Below are positions 14,570-23,200 of a stretch of DNA of 28,450 nt, in pieces (the first letter of the stretch is position 1; each line of letters opens with the position of its first letter). The DNA lies in contig DVOU01000057.1 in the NCBI GenBank assembly GCA_018713365.1, forward strand, positions 1 to 28,450, in the 5' to 3' direction. Source of the DNA: Pullichristensenella excrementipullorum. Its GTDB lineage: Bacteria; Bacillota; Clostridia; Christensenellales; Aristaeellaceae. The position numbers were made by a program, and so were the translations under genes. A model generated the notes under the pieces. That model worked only from the letters and a program-made list of their open reading frames with translations. It searched no databases and was not told the DNA's origin.

Positions 14570-15250
14570 TTATTCCGCCATAAATCCTTTGGCCTGCAGC
14601 GCCGTCACCAGCGCCTCGTTCGCCGGGCCGGTCAGCGTGCCTTCCTTGTCTACGCTGTACTCGCCGATGGCGTAGGCGAAGGTCGGGGCGTTCTGGTAGA
14701 CCGCCGGTGCGTCTACGTAGGCGCTCACTGCCGTTACCAGCGCCTTGCGCTGCTCGCCCGTCACATGGTAGTACAGCGCCATTGAGTATTCCTGCGGAGC
14801 TTCTTCCGGCTTTGTACTTTCCGCTGTTTCCGCGCCATCCTCTGCCGTGATGATGATCTCCGGCCCATTGACCTCAGCCCGAACCTCTGCGCCGTTCATG
14901 GCAGCCTCGACGATATCCTGAACCGGCTGCCCTTCCGCTTCCGCCTGTTCCAGAGCGTTCTGGATGACCTCGGTCACATTCGCCGGTATCTCAGCTTCCG
15001 CCACTTTCGCTGCCCTGCTCTTGCGCTGACGTTTTTCCAGCCAGACTTCCGGCAATACGCCCGGCTCAAAACTGATTTTGAAGGTGATGGCCCCGGTCAG
15101 CGGTACGTTGAAGTCAAACGCCTTATAAGGCAGCTTCTTGATCTCGTCCGGGATTTCGATGTTCTTGTAGCGCTTGACCTCTTTACCGTCCACCATGAAG
15201 CAAACCGGCACCGCGTCCCTGAGTTTCGCTGTGAGCTTTCCGCATTCCAT
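14570..15250 (-). CDS. Hypothetical protein, probably from a mobile element
   Basis: A 226-residue soluble protein with no catalytic motif I can name. The N-terminal 65 residues look like a compact beta-rich domain (V-C-F-M-V-D-G-K-E-V-K-R-Y near the start, then a V-P-L-T-G-A-I-T-F segment). A basic patch, E-K-R-Q-R-K-S-R, follows at about 72–79. The middle is Glu/Ala-rich and probably helical or disordered, and the last 75 residues form a second domain beginning Y-S-M-A-L-Y-Y-H-V-T-G-E-Q. From memory, proteins like this occur in clostridial integrative elements, sometimes labelled virulence-related without evidence. I chose the start at 15250 because a GGAGGTAAAAAAC site precedes it; an in-frame ATG 72 bases upstream has none. 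Its neighbours (tRNA genes, a DUF6809-like pseudogene) fit a decayed element. Confidence 0.65.
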   Translation of the reverse strand: MECGKLTAKLRDAVPVCFMVDGKEVKRYKNIEIPDEIKKLPYKAFDFNVPLTGAITFKISFEPGVLPEVWLEKRQRKSRAAKVAEAEIPANVTEVIQNALEQAEAEGQPVQDIVEAAMNGAEVRAEVNGPEIIITAEDGAETAESTKPEEAPQEYSMALYYHVTGEQRKALVTAVSAYVDAPAVYQNAPTFAYAIGEYSVDKEGTLTGPANEALVTALQAKGFMAE

Positions 15251-15409
15251 GTTTTTTACCTCCGTGGTATTTTTCTGCCTCGCGGCTGAGTCACAGCTTA
15301 TGCACGACGTGTGAAAAAGCAAGCCTTTTCGGTCATTTTCTCAAAGAATTTTCGTGATCGCTTCCCGCGAGAGGCCATATATGCTACTGTCTGTGCGGAG
15401 GTGTAGCGT

Positions 15410-15702
15410 ATGCGCAAAATCCTTGAAGACATTTACTGCGGGCGCTTCTCAGCGGCCAATCGACGATCAGGCGCGGCTCTGAATACGACCGGGCGATCTC
15501 GGAGGTCACGCGATGCGAAGAAGCATTGCGGGGAAAGCTGAACCAGGATGAAATCAGGTTATTGGCGGCGTATTCTCAGGCGTGCGCGGATTTGGGCGGT
15601 ATATCCTGTATCGAGAATTTTACTCTTGACTTCCGCATGGGTGGGCAGCTCATGCTGGCGATCCTGCTTCCAGATGAGGAAGCATCCATACCCACAGAAT
15701 AG
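15410..15702 (+). pseudogene. Frameshifted DUF6809-like gene
   Basis: The reading starts at ATG 15410 after a GCGGAGG ribosome site with M-R-K-I-L-E-D-I-Y-C-G-R-F-S, the usual opening of DUF6809-type small proteins. At about 15465–15480 the match jumps to another frame and continues G-S-E-Y-D-R-A, then R-C-E-E-A-L, L-L-A-A-Y-S-Q-A, and I-E-N-F-T-L-D-F-R-M-G-G-Q-L-M-L to the TAG at 15700–15702. The two parts together would make a protein of about 97 residues, normal for the family. One base appears to be missing at the join. In the original frame translation stops after about 43 codons. DUF6809 proteins have no known function and are frequent in prophages and conjugative elements of Clostridia. 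The family name is from memory of its sequence pattern. Confidence 0.7.
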
Positions 15703-16049
15703 TTTCCTCTCCTAAGAACAAACGATGCCTATCAGAGACGTCGCTTACTCATTTGTCCTGACACATTTGAAAGGCTGCTGGACAAAGACAGGGAAATCCG
15801 CTAACAACCAGGAGCACACCATATGAATTTAATGAGCATGTCCAACAACTCATGATTGCATGCACGTTCCTTCTGGACGAAGCGTTTTCTGACAATGATT
15901 CTCCATTGATCAGTCCCTCTCCTCCTGTAGAAAGCGGCGCAGGGCGTTTCACTTGAGCGGACGCAATAGGATGATTTCATCTGGGAGGCATATGATTATG
16001 CCGCGAAGCATCCTCTATTGAAGCAGGGATCGAGCACACGCTACCTGAT
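15703..16049. other. Degenerate region, no intact gene
   Basis: Between the pseudogene and the response regulator no frame on either strand has both a ribosome site and plausible content. A 67-codon minus-strand frame (15749–15952) and a plus-strand frame ending at about 15954 (it reads Q-Q-L-M-I-A-C-T-F-L-L-D-E-A-F) overlap each other. The latter could be the 3' remnant of a lost gene. I read this as decayed mobile DNA. Confidence 0.45.
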
Positions 16050-16784
16050 TTACTGGTTGTGATTGAGACTGCGATATTGACGAGGAGTCATTCCGTATTT
16101 TCTTTTGAAGAGTCTGGAAAAATACGAGCAGTCCTCAATTCCCACCTGTCCGCAGATTTCTACGATAGGGAGCTGCGTTGTTTTCAGGAGCAAACTGGCT
16201 TGTTCCAGACGCATATTCGCTATGTATGTAAACAGCGACTGCCCTGTTTGCTCCTTAAAAATACGTGCAAGATAATTTGAATTTAAAAAAACATTCTTGC
16301 CAAGATCTTCTCTCGTTATCGGCTTTGTCAGATTTTTGCGTATGTAGGCGATAGTTCGCTCCACAACGCCAGAAGAATCCGAATCCGTCAGGACTGGATT
16401 TGCTGCCGCTGCGAATTGCTTTTGTATCGCCTCTTCCAAAACTTTTTGCAGTTCTCGATAGGAGATGGGCTTTAGAAGGTAGCGAAAGGCCATCAGTCGG
16501 ACGGCTTCTTGCGCATATGAGAACTCGCAATGACAGGTTAAGAATATAATGACCGTATCGGGATGATGATCGTTAATCCACTGCGCCAGATCCAAACCGC
16601 TTTCGCCGGGCAATTCAATATCGCAAACGGCTAGATCAATAGAATGCTTACGAAAGATATCCTTTGCTTCCTCGGCATCCAATGCTTCATAGATGTACTG
16701 GATGCCGAGACTTTCAAAGTCAATCCCTGCGCGAACTCCACGCAGTGCCAGAGGTTCATCGTCTACCCAGAGCATGTTATACAT
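16050..16784 (-). CDS. Response regulator, YesN-like, with AraC-type DNA-binding domain
   Basis: A 244-residue cytoplasmic transcription regulator. The receiver domain is residues 1–120: acidic pair D8–D9, phospho-acceptor D55 (in A-V-C-D-I-E-L-P-G), switch T83 and K105 (in L-L-K-P). An AraC-type double helix-turn-helix domain is at about 140–240, closing with Y-F-S-R-L-F-K-R-K-Y-G-M-T-P-R-Q-Y. It lacks the long middle region found in classic YesN proteins and is a short form. Its start overlaps the end of the kinase gene by 8 bases, so the two are made together. The expected role is to activate carbohydrate genes when phosphorylated by that kinase; the divergent GH2 operon is the obvious candidate target. 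Confidence 0.92.
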   Translation of the reverse strand: MYNMLWVDDEPLALRGVRAGIDFESLGIQYIYEALDAEEAKDIFRKHSIDLAVCDIELPGESGLDLAQWINDHHPDTVIIFLTCHCEFSYAQEAVRLMAFRYLLKPISYRELQKVLEEAIQKQFAAAANPVLTDSDSSGVVERTIAYIRKNLTKPITREDLGKNVFLNSNYLARIFKEQTGQSLFTYIANMRLEQASLLLKTTQLPIVEICGQVGIEDCSYFSRLFKRKYGMTPRQYRSLNHNQ

Positions 16785-18486
16785 CTTCGCCTCTCTCCAA
16801 TTCTTTCAGTTCTACTTGTTTTGGCCATGGCGGGAGCTCCATTTCGATCACTGCGCCATGGCCTAAAGGAGCATTGGAAATAATCAACAGCGCTTTGTTG
16901 CCATACAACAGGTTTAATCGGTTGCGAATATTGTGAATGCCAATTCCATGTTCCGTGCCGATTTGCACGTCCGCAACAGGTGCATTCAGCATTTTGAGTT
17001 GTTCGGAAGTGAAGCCCCGACCGTTGTCAGAAATATGGATACAAAGATAAGTGCCATCGCTCTTTTTCTTTGCGATCAGCTCCATGTCAATGCACATGAT
17101 AGAGCGTTTGGGGCCTTGCGCATGAACGATGCTGTTTTCGATGAATGTAAGGATAATAAGCGGAGGGACAAGAAAACTCTCCAATTCCGCATCCATTGTA
17201 TAATTGAATTGGATTCGCCCGGGAAAACGAATTTGCTGAATGCTGATATAGTCCTTTACGTGTTCAATTTCGCTTAAAAGCGAGACGGGTTTCATGCCAT
17301 CCTGAGAAATATGGCGGAAATATCCAACCAAGTACAGTACCATTTGCTGGATTAGCTCGCAATCTTTTGTTTGCGCAAGCGCATAAAGGATATTCAGGCA
17401 ATTCAGGAAAAAGTGGTTGCGCAGTTGGATATGCAAAAACTGTTGCTCCACACGCTGTTTGCTCAGTTCCTTTTCATAAACGTCCAGTTTTAATGTCTGT
17501 ATATTGTCGATCAACTGGTTGAAAACAGCATAGATTTCGTTGAAATCGTAGACGTGGGAGGTTTCATTCATACGAACCGCAAGATTTCCATCTCCGATGC
17601 GTTGCATCGTCTGGCTGAAGCTTTGCAAGGGGCGATACATAATGCGCCGGCTGAGAAAGAGGATCAGGGCGATGCTCGATACCAGGAATACGCCCAACCC
17701 CAGCATGGCAAAGATGTAGTTCATATCGAAATCGGCCCGGAAGGCAGTAAGGGAGACGGTAAAATCCCCCGCGGCAGAAGGGTAGCGCAAAACCCGGCTA
17801 TTTCCATCGCTTTTCTGCGCAGCGGCAACGCCATCTTCCAAGTAGTATTCACCGCCTATTTGAGAGGAAGGACTGCTTTGCAGCAAAACGTCTGTCATGA
17901 GTTCTTCCCGAAACCAGATGCAAAGATACGCCTGATTGAGAAGAAACATGCGCGCGAGATATACCTGCTCATCAATATAGAGCAGAAACCATTCGGATTT
18001 TGGCAAAGAGATGGGACGGCCTTCATCAATGGACCCGATCAAGCTATCGACCACCTTCAGATTGCTTTGAAACAAAACCGACGAGACGGAATGCACAATG
18101 CGTTCAGCGGTTTGCCCCTGCGGGGAATACAGCATGATCCCATCTATGGAATGGAGGCGCGCGATTCGCTCAAGATCCTCCTGGATCACAGCCTTTGCCG
18201 TATAACTGGACAATTCGTCCAATGTACCCATGTTCAGTTCTGAAACAGCGGAATTATTGTACATTAGTTCAAAAACATAATCGTCAATCGACAGCAGCTT
18301 TTGGTCAATTGTGTGCCCGGCAATGGTCACGGCGGAATTTCCGATATTAACGATTTGGCTGTCCAGTGTGTTTTTTGTGACGAAATAGATATAAATGGAG
18401 CTGAAAATCAAAATTATAACCATGGAATATGTGATCAGCTTAATCAGCATGTTCAGAGAAACGCATACCCGCTTTTTTCCTGCCAT
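16777..18486 (-). CDS. Sensor histidine kinase, YesM/LytS-type
   Basis: A 569-residue membrane kinase. It has a first transmembrane segment at about 14–36, an extracytoplasmic sensor domain of about 220 residues, a second transmembrane segment at about 257–279, a HAMP linker at about 280–333, a His_kinase (PF06580) domain with H358, and an HATPase_c domain with N-box E450–N451 and D-N-G-R-G at 487–491. The usual acceptor motif N-P-H-F-x-x-N reads R-N-H-F-F-L-N here: the His is kept but the Pro before it is Asn. The start ATG directly abuts the stop of the upstream binding-protein gene, with no spacer. An N-terminal Lys/Arg cluster fits a membrane protein start. It forms a two-component pair with the next gene and probably reads the state of the binding protein encoded upstream. 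Confidence 0.92.
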   Translation of the reverse strand: MAGKKRVCVSLNMLIKLITYSMVIILIFSSIYIYFVTKNTLDSQIVNIGNSAVTIAGHTIDQKLLSIDDYVFELMYNNSAVSELNMGTLDELSSYTAKAVIQEDLERIARLHSIDGIMLYSPQGQTAERIVHSVSSVLFQSNLKVVDSLIGSIDEGRPISLPKSEWFLLYIDEQVYLARMFLLNQAYLCIWFREELMTDVLLQSSPSSQIGGEYYLEDGVAAAQKSDGNSRVLRYPSAAGDFTVSLTAFRADFDMNYIFAMLGLGVFLVSSIALILFLSRRIMYRPLQSFSQTMQRIGDGNLAVRMNETSHVYDFNEIYAVFNQLIDNIQTLKLDVYEKELSKQRVEQQFLHIQLRNHFFLNCLNILYALAQTKDCELIQQMVLYLVGYFRHISQDGMKPVSLLSEIEHVKDYISIQQIRFPGRIQFNYTMDAELESFLVPPLIILTFIENSIVHAQGPKRSIMCIDMELIAKKKSDGTYLCIHISDNGRGFTSEQLKMLNAPVADVQIGTEHGIGIHNIRNRLNLLYGNKALLIISNAPLGHGAVIEMELPPWPKQVELKELERGEDV

Positions 18487-19968
18487 TCAGCTCATCCCAT
18501 TCGTTGCATTTTGAGATAACAACCATTCGTCCAGCTGCCTTTGCTTTTCAGAGATCACTTCGTCAATCCCTGCATCTTCCAGAGCGTCCAGAAATTCCGG
18601 AAGATACGTTTCAGGATCGAGTTGCCCCTGGACAAGACCATTTCTGTATGTTGACTGCGCAACCCGGCACGCTTCTACCTTCGCGGCGACGGGCGCAGGA
18701 TCAAATCGGAAGCCAAACGCAATTGATTTTTGTGCGGTGCGGTTGAATTCCTCCAATTCATCCCATATATCCGGCGAAGCGCCTTCCCAGGCGTAGGTCA
18801 GCGTTTCATTGCAATACTGCCAGCTAATGAGCTTGGCATAATGGCTGCTGTGCGTGGTAACGCCTTGTGGAAAGCCGATCACTGTACGGTCGGCGTTCTT
18901 AAATTCATAGTGCAGCCCTTCAATCCCATAAACGATCAGATTTGCCAATGCAGGATCGGAATACATCATGTTGATAAACTGCATGGCCTGCACGGGATAG
19001 CGGCTGGACGCGTTGATCGCGGTGAAGCTGCGGTCGATGTTGTCTGTGGTCGCCACTGCGGCGGAAAGCGGAACATATCCCATGTTGACACCGGTGATGC
19101 GTTGCTCCTGTGAAACGATATCCGGCTTGCCAATATAAATGGAACAGAAAATCTGCCCCGAGCCGAGATAGTCCGCCGTAGTGCTGGAATAAGACTGTAT
19201 GTCAAGAACGTACCCCGCTTTGTTCCATGCATACATCTGCTGGACAAATTCGAGGAATTCTTCGGATTCATATACGTTTGAAACCTCAGCGCTGTTTATA
19301 TCCATCAGCACGCCGAGTTCGTCGCCCAACTTATCCCAGGAATTCCAGGAAGCCATTGTCGCGTCAACGTAGGGAATGACGTCCGGCCTCTTCTCCCGGA
19401 TGCTCTCAAATATCTGTGTAAGATCTTTATAAGAGGTCACCTGGCTCATATCTATTCCGCATTCCTGCGCAATGGATAAATTGTATCCCACGCCGTAATT
19501 GCTCGCCTGCTCCCGATAGGCCGGCAAGCCATACAGTTTTCCTTCTATGCGGATGTTCCGCAAAAAATCTTCCGGGAACAAGGCACTAAAAGCCTCCGCG
19601 TGCTCTGAGACGAGATCATCCAGAGGAAGCAACCATCCTTCTCCGCTTTGATAACACATATCCGAGTATGATTTGCAATACAATATGTCAAAATCCTCCT
19701 TGGACAAAAATTTCTGCGCGACCGTTTGGGAGTAGTTGTAATCCCGCAGAAATTCAATCTCTACGCGAAACCCAAGAATCGGTTCGATATATGCGTTGAT
19801 GGCGTCATTTACAAGAGGAGCGTCCGACACATCTCGCCCAGAGTCGGAAAAGTATATTTTCAGCGTAACTGTGTCATCATTCGACACAGTAGCAATCGCC
19901 TCTGAAACGCAGAGCAGGATGAGGAACAGGCATATTACAACAAACCCACAGCGACGTCTCATGGCCAC
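18487..19968 (-). CDS. Extracytoplasmic solute-binding protein without transporter genes
   Basis: A 493-residue protein with a signal peptide at residues 1–27 (cleavage near A-I-A) followed by a family-1-type (UgpB-like) extracellular binding-protein fold. Typical features are the opening T-L-K-I-Y-F-S-D-S-G, D-F-D-I-L-Y-C-K-S-Y, and G-K-L-Y-G-L-P-A-Y. The C-terminal quarter, with A-W-E-G-A-S-P-D-I-W-D-E, resembles the DUF3502 tail found in many gut-Firmicute binding proteins. There is no clear lipobox; the Cys near residue 20 is preceded by Leu. No permease or ATPase gene lies next to it. It is instead the first gene of an operon with a YesM-type kinase and a YesN-type regulator, so a sensing role is more likely than transport, although permeases encoded elsewhere could use it. 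An AAGGAGAG ribosome site lies close before the ATG, and a good promoter lies upstream. Confidence 0.87.
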   Translation of the reverse strand: MAMRRRCGFVVICLFLILLCVSEAIATVSNDDTVTLKIYFSDSGRDVSDAPLVNDAINAYIEPILGFRVEIEFLRDYNYSQTVAQKFLSKEDFDILYCKSYSDMCYQSGEGWLLPLDDLVSEHAEAFSALFPEDFLRNIRIEGKLYGLPAYREQASNYGVGYNLSIAQECGIDMSQVTSYKDLTQIFESIREKRPDVIPYVDATMASWNSWDKLGDELGVLMDINSAEVSNVYESEEFLEFVQQMYAWNKAGYVLDIQSYSSTTADYLGSGQIFCSIYIGKPDIVSQEQRITGVNMGYVPLSAAVATTDNIDRSFTAINASSRYPVQAMQFINMMYSDPALANLIVYGIEGLHYEFKNADRTVIGFPQGVTTHSSHYAKLISWQYCNETLTYAWEGASPDIWDELEEFNRTAQKSIAFGFRFDPAPVAAKVEACRVAQSTYRNGLVQGQLDPETYLPEFLDALEDAGIDEVISEKQRQLDEWLLSQNATNGMS

Positions 19969-19994
19969 GCTCTCTCCTTGTCTATTATAATGTA

Positions 19995-20024
19995 ATTATA
20001 CTTAAAAAATATATAATTGTCCAA
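19995..20024 (-). promoter_or_regulatory. Promoter of the binding protein–kinase–regulator operon
   Basis: On the minus strand, TTGGAC (20019–20024) and TATAAT (19995–20000) are separated by 18 bases, about 26 bases upstream of the start codon. Confidence 0.7.
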
Positions 20025-20124
20025 ATTTTATGGGTAAAAACGGATGAATTATTTTTTCTTGATTAATTAAATAGGATAAAACGCATATATTTTATAATAA
20101 AAAATACCACTTCAGCTAAAGATA

Positions 20125-20153
20125 TTGAGATTTGCAGGTGCGGAAAATATAAT
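20125..20153 (+). promoter_or_regulatory. Promoter of the GH2 operon
   Basis: TTGAGA (20125–20130), 17 bases, TATAAT (20148–20153). Transcription would start near 20160 and leave a 5' leader of about 97 bases before the GH2 start codon. Confidence 0.75.
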
Positions 20154-20256
20154 TGTATTGGCTGGTATTTTAACGACCATTTGTGAAGGGAGGCGACTCT
20201 TGCCAAAAACAGATTGCTGCACAGGATCCAGACGATGTAGAAATGGAGGAAGAAGG

Positions 20257-23200
20257 ATGTTTGCTCAAAAAAGATGGATCGCATGGCTGTTGGTATTGAT
20301 CCTGACAGTGGCATTGGTAGGACCGGCGTCGGCGGCTGTGCCGGAATACGATGAGAGCAGCTACACGGTACAACAACTGGAGGAGATCGACTTTGGCACG
20401 ATCAACTTCAACAAGGACTGGAAGTTTTATCTTTCCACTGCGGTTGGTGAATTTGTTGAGGAAATCGTAGTTGACGGCGAGGTCCAGCAATCTTCCATCA
20501 AGGGCGGCCTGAAAGACGGCGCCGAAGGTCCGCAGACGGCGGAGATCATTCGCCCCGATTTTGATGACAGCAGTTGGCGGACTGTGGAAGTTCCCCACGA
20601 TTGGAGCTTTGAGTTCACCCGCGACAAGAACGCCGAGGGCACCACGAGCGGCACTGGCTATCTGCCTGGCGGCGTGGGCTTCTATCGCAAGACGTTCGTT
20701 GTGCCCGCTTCCTATGAGGGCAAAAAGATCTCGGTGGACTTTGATGGCGTATACATGAACGCGGCCGTCTATGTCAACGGAGAGCTGGTGGGCGAGTATC
20801 CCAGCGGATACCTGGGATTCACCTTTGACATCAGCGACTATCTGCGCTATGGCGAGGAAAATGTCATCGTTGTCCGTTGCTCGGACAAGCCTGCGTCCAG
20901 CCGCTGGTATACGGGCCATGGCATTTACCGCGATGTCAACCTCCTTGTGGATACGCAAACGCGGTTCGTGCGCAACAGCGTCTATCTGTTTACCCCCACC
21001 ATCGGGGAGACCTATCCTTCCGATGGCACGGCGGAACTGAATGTGACGGCGGAACTGTACTCTGTGAACGATGTTGAAAACGCAAGCGTCGTCACTACGC
21101 TTTATGACGCGAATGGCGAAGTGTACGCCACCACCACCTCCGATGCGGTGGCGCTCGTCGCGAATGAAAAGCTGGCCGTTGCGGATGCTGTGACGGTAGA
21201 AGATCCGTTGCTGTGGAGCTGCGATACGCCCAACATGTATACGGCCGTTGTCGAGTTGTACGACGGCGATCAGTTGGTGGACTCCTACGAAACGCCCTTC
21301 GGTTTCAAGTGGTTTGATGTGAGCGCGACAGAGGGCTTCTCTCTCAACGGTGAAACAGTCCTGCTTAAAGGCGTCAACCTGCACCATGACAATGGACTGG
21401 TTGGTACGGCCTCCGAGCCGGATGCGTTGGATCGCAAGGTGAAGCTCATGAAGGACATGGGCGTGAACGCAATTCGTACTTCCCATAATCCTGAAAGCCA
21501 GCAGTTCATTGACGCCTGCAACAAGTACGGCATACTCGTTCTCGAGGAAAGCGCGGATTTCGTGAGCGGCGGCAAAGGCGGCTATAACTGGGCGTTTTGG
21601 TTTAATGACGAAGTACCCGCGGATTGGGCCGGCGCGCCGGATGGCGGCTATCCCACCGTCACGCTGGCTGCAGACGGCACCTACAAGGAAGCCCCCTATT
21701 GCTGGGGCGACCAGCACATTCAGGAAATGATCCTGCGCCACCGCAACAATCCCTGCATACTGGGTTGGTCCATCGCCAATGAGCTGCGTAGCGCTGGCGA
21801 TCCCCCGGCCTGGGCCACGCAGGAATTGATCAACGACCTCTATGGCACCGAATTTGACCCCGAGCCGACTTGGGGCATCAACACCGAGGTCATCCGTCTG
21901 GGCCAGCGCGCCCTGCAGGTCGACCCCTACCACAAGATTTCCCAGGCGACGGACGCCCTGCGTGCCGGCGTTGAATCCTCGAAAGAGACCTATGGCGACC
22001 AGTGGATCCACGTTTGCGAATATCTCGACAGCATTGGCGGCATTCTCGGCACGCAGTACAGTGTGCAGCAGACGCTGCTGGACATTCGCGAGCATTTCCC
22101 GACACTGGCTATGATGGAAACAGAATCTGCGCATGGCATGAGCGGCAGGGGCTCCTACTATGGCGCCGGCGATCTTTCCGTGAATACGGACAGCACCGCC
22201 GGCCGCGTGGGTGGCGGCGGCTATGGCAACAACAACCTGCGCCTTTCTCCCACGAGAGAATATTGCCTGAAGTACATCCGTGACTACGGCAATATTAACG
22301 GCGGCATGTTCGTCTGGAGCGGTATCGACTATATCGGCGAAGGCCAGGACAATGCTATTGACAACGCGCCGGACATTATCGTTACCGGACATCAGGGGCT
22401 TGTCGATTTCGCTGGCATCCCCAAGGATATCTACTATCTGTTCCAGAGCCAGTGGACCGACAAGGACACCGCTCCAATGGTTTACCTGATGCCGCAGGAT
22501 TGGAACGCCTGGACTGAGGGCGAAGAGGTGGCTGTATATGCCTATTCCAACTGCCCCAGCGTAGAGCTTTTCCTCAATGGAGAATCTCTGGGCGTGCGTG
22601 AATTTACCAAGAAGGTCACCGATTTCGGCGTTGAGTATTACGAAACCAGCGAACCGACGCAGGATGACGGAACCAATGAAACGGACGTCAACACCGGCGG
22701 CTATGTCAGTCCCAACGGCGAATATGGAAAACTGCACCTTGAGTGGACCGTTCCCTATGCCACTGGCGAGCTTAAGGCCGTTGCCTACGATGAGGACGGC
22801 AGCATCCTTGCCGAGGATGTAATCAATACCTTTGGCATGGCTGATGGCATTAAGCTGGAGCCGGATAAGTTGACGATGGAAGCCGACGGCGAAGGCATGA
22901 TCTATGTGACTGCCTCCATCGTGGACGAAAATGGCGTTCTGTGCCGCGATGCTGACGACCTGCTGCAGTTCGAAGTGGAAGGCGCAAAGATCGCCGGCAT
23001 CAGCAACGGTTATCAGGGCGAATGGGAACCCTGGAAATATGGCGGGACCCAGTTCTCCTATTACACGCAGCACCTCACCTTCCTGGGGCAGGTCGTGTTC
23101 GCGCTGAAGTCTGAAGATGCGGGCAAGGTCACCATCAAGGCATATGGCGAGGATCTGGAGCCAGAGTATCTGACAGTCTATGCCGTAGACAGCGAACAGA

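Larger units (their letters stand above)
19969..20256. other. AT-rich divergent control region
   Basis: This 288-base gap between the sensor operon and the GH2 operon is by far the most AT-rich part of the window. It holds one clear promoter for each side (listed separately), a second TATAAT at 19984–19989 on the minus strand, and an A/T tract at 20040–20105 with no gene. It is the natural place for binding by the response regulator and the small AraC protein, but I could not find a convincing repeated operator. Confidence 0.65.
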
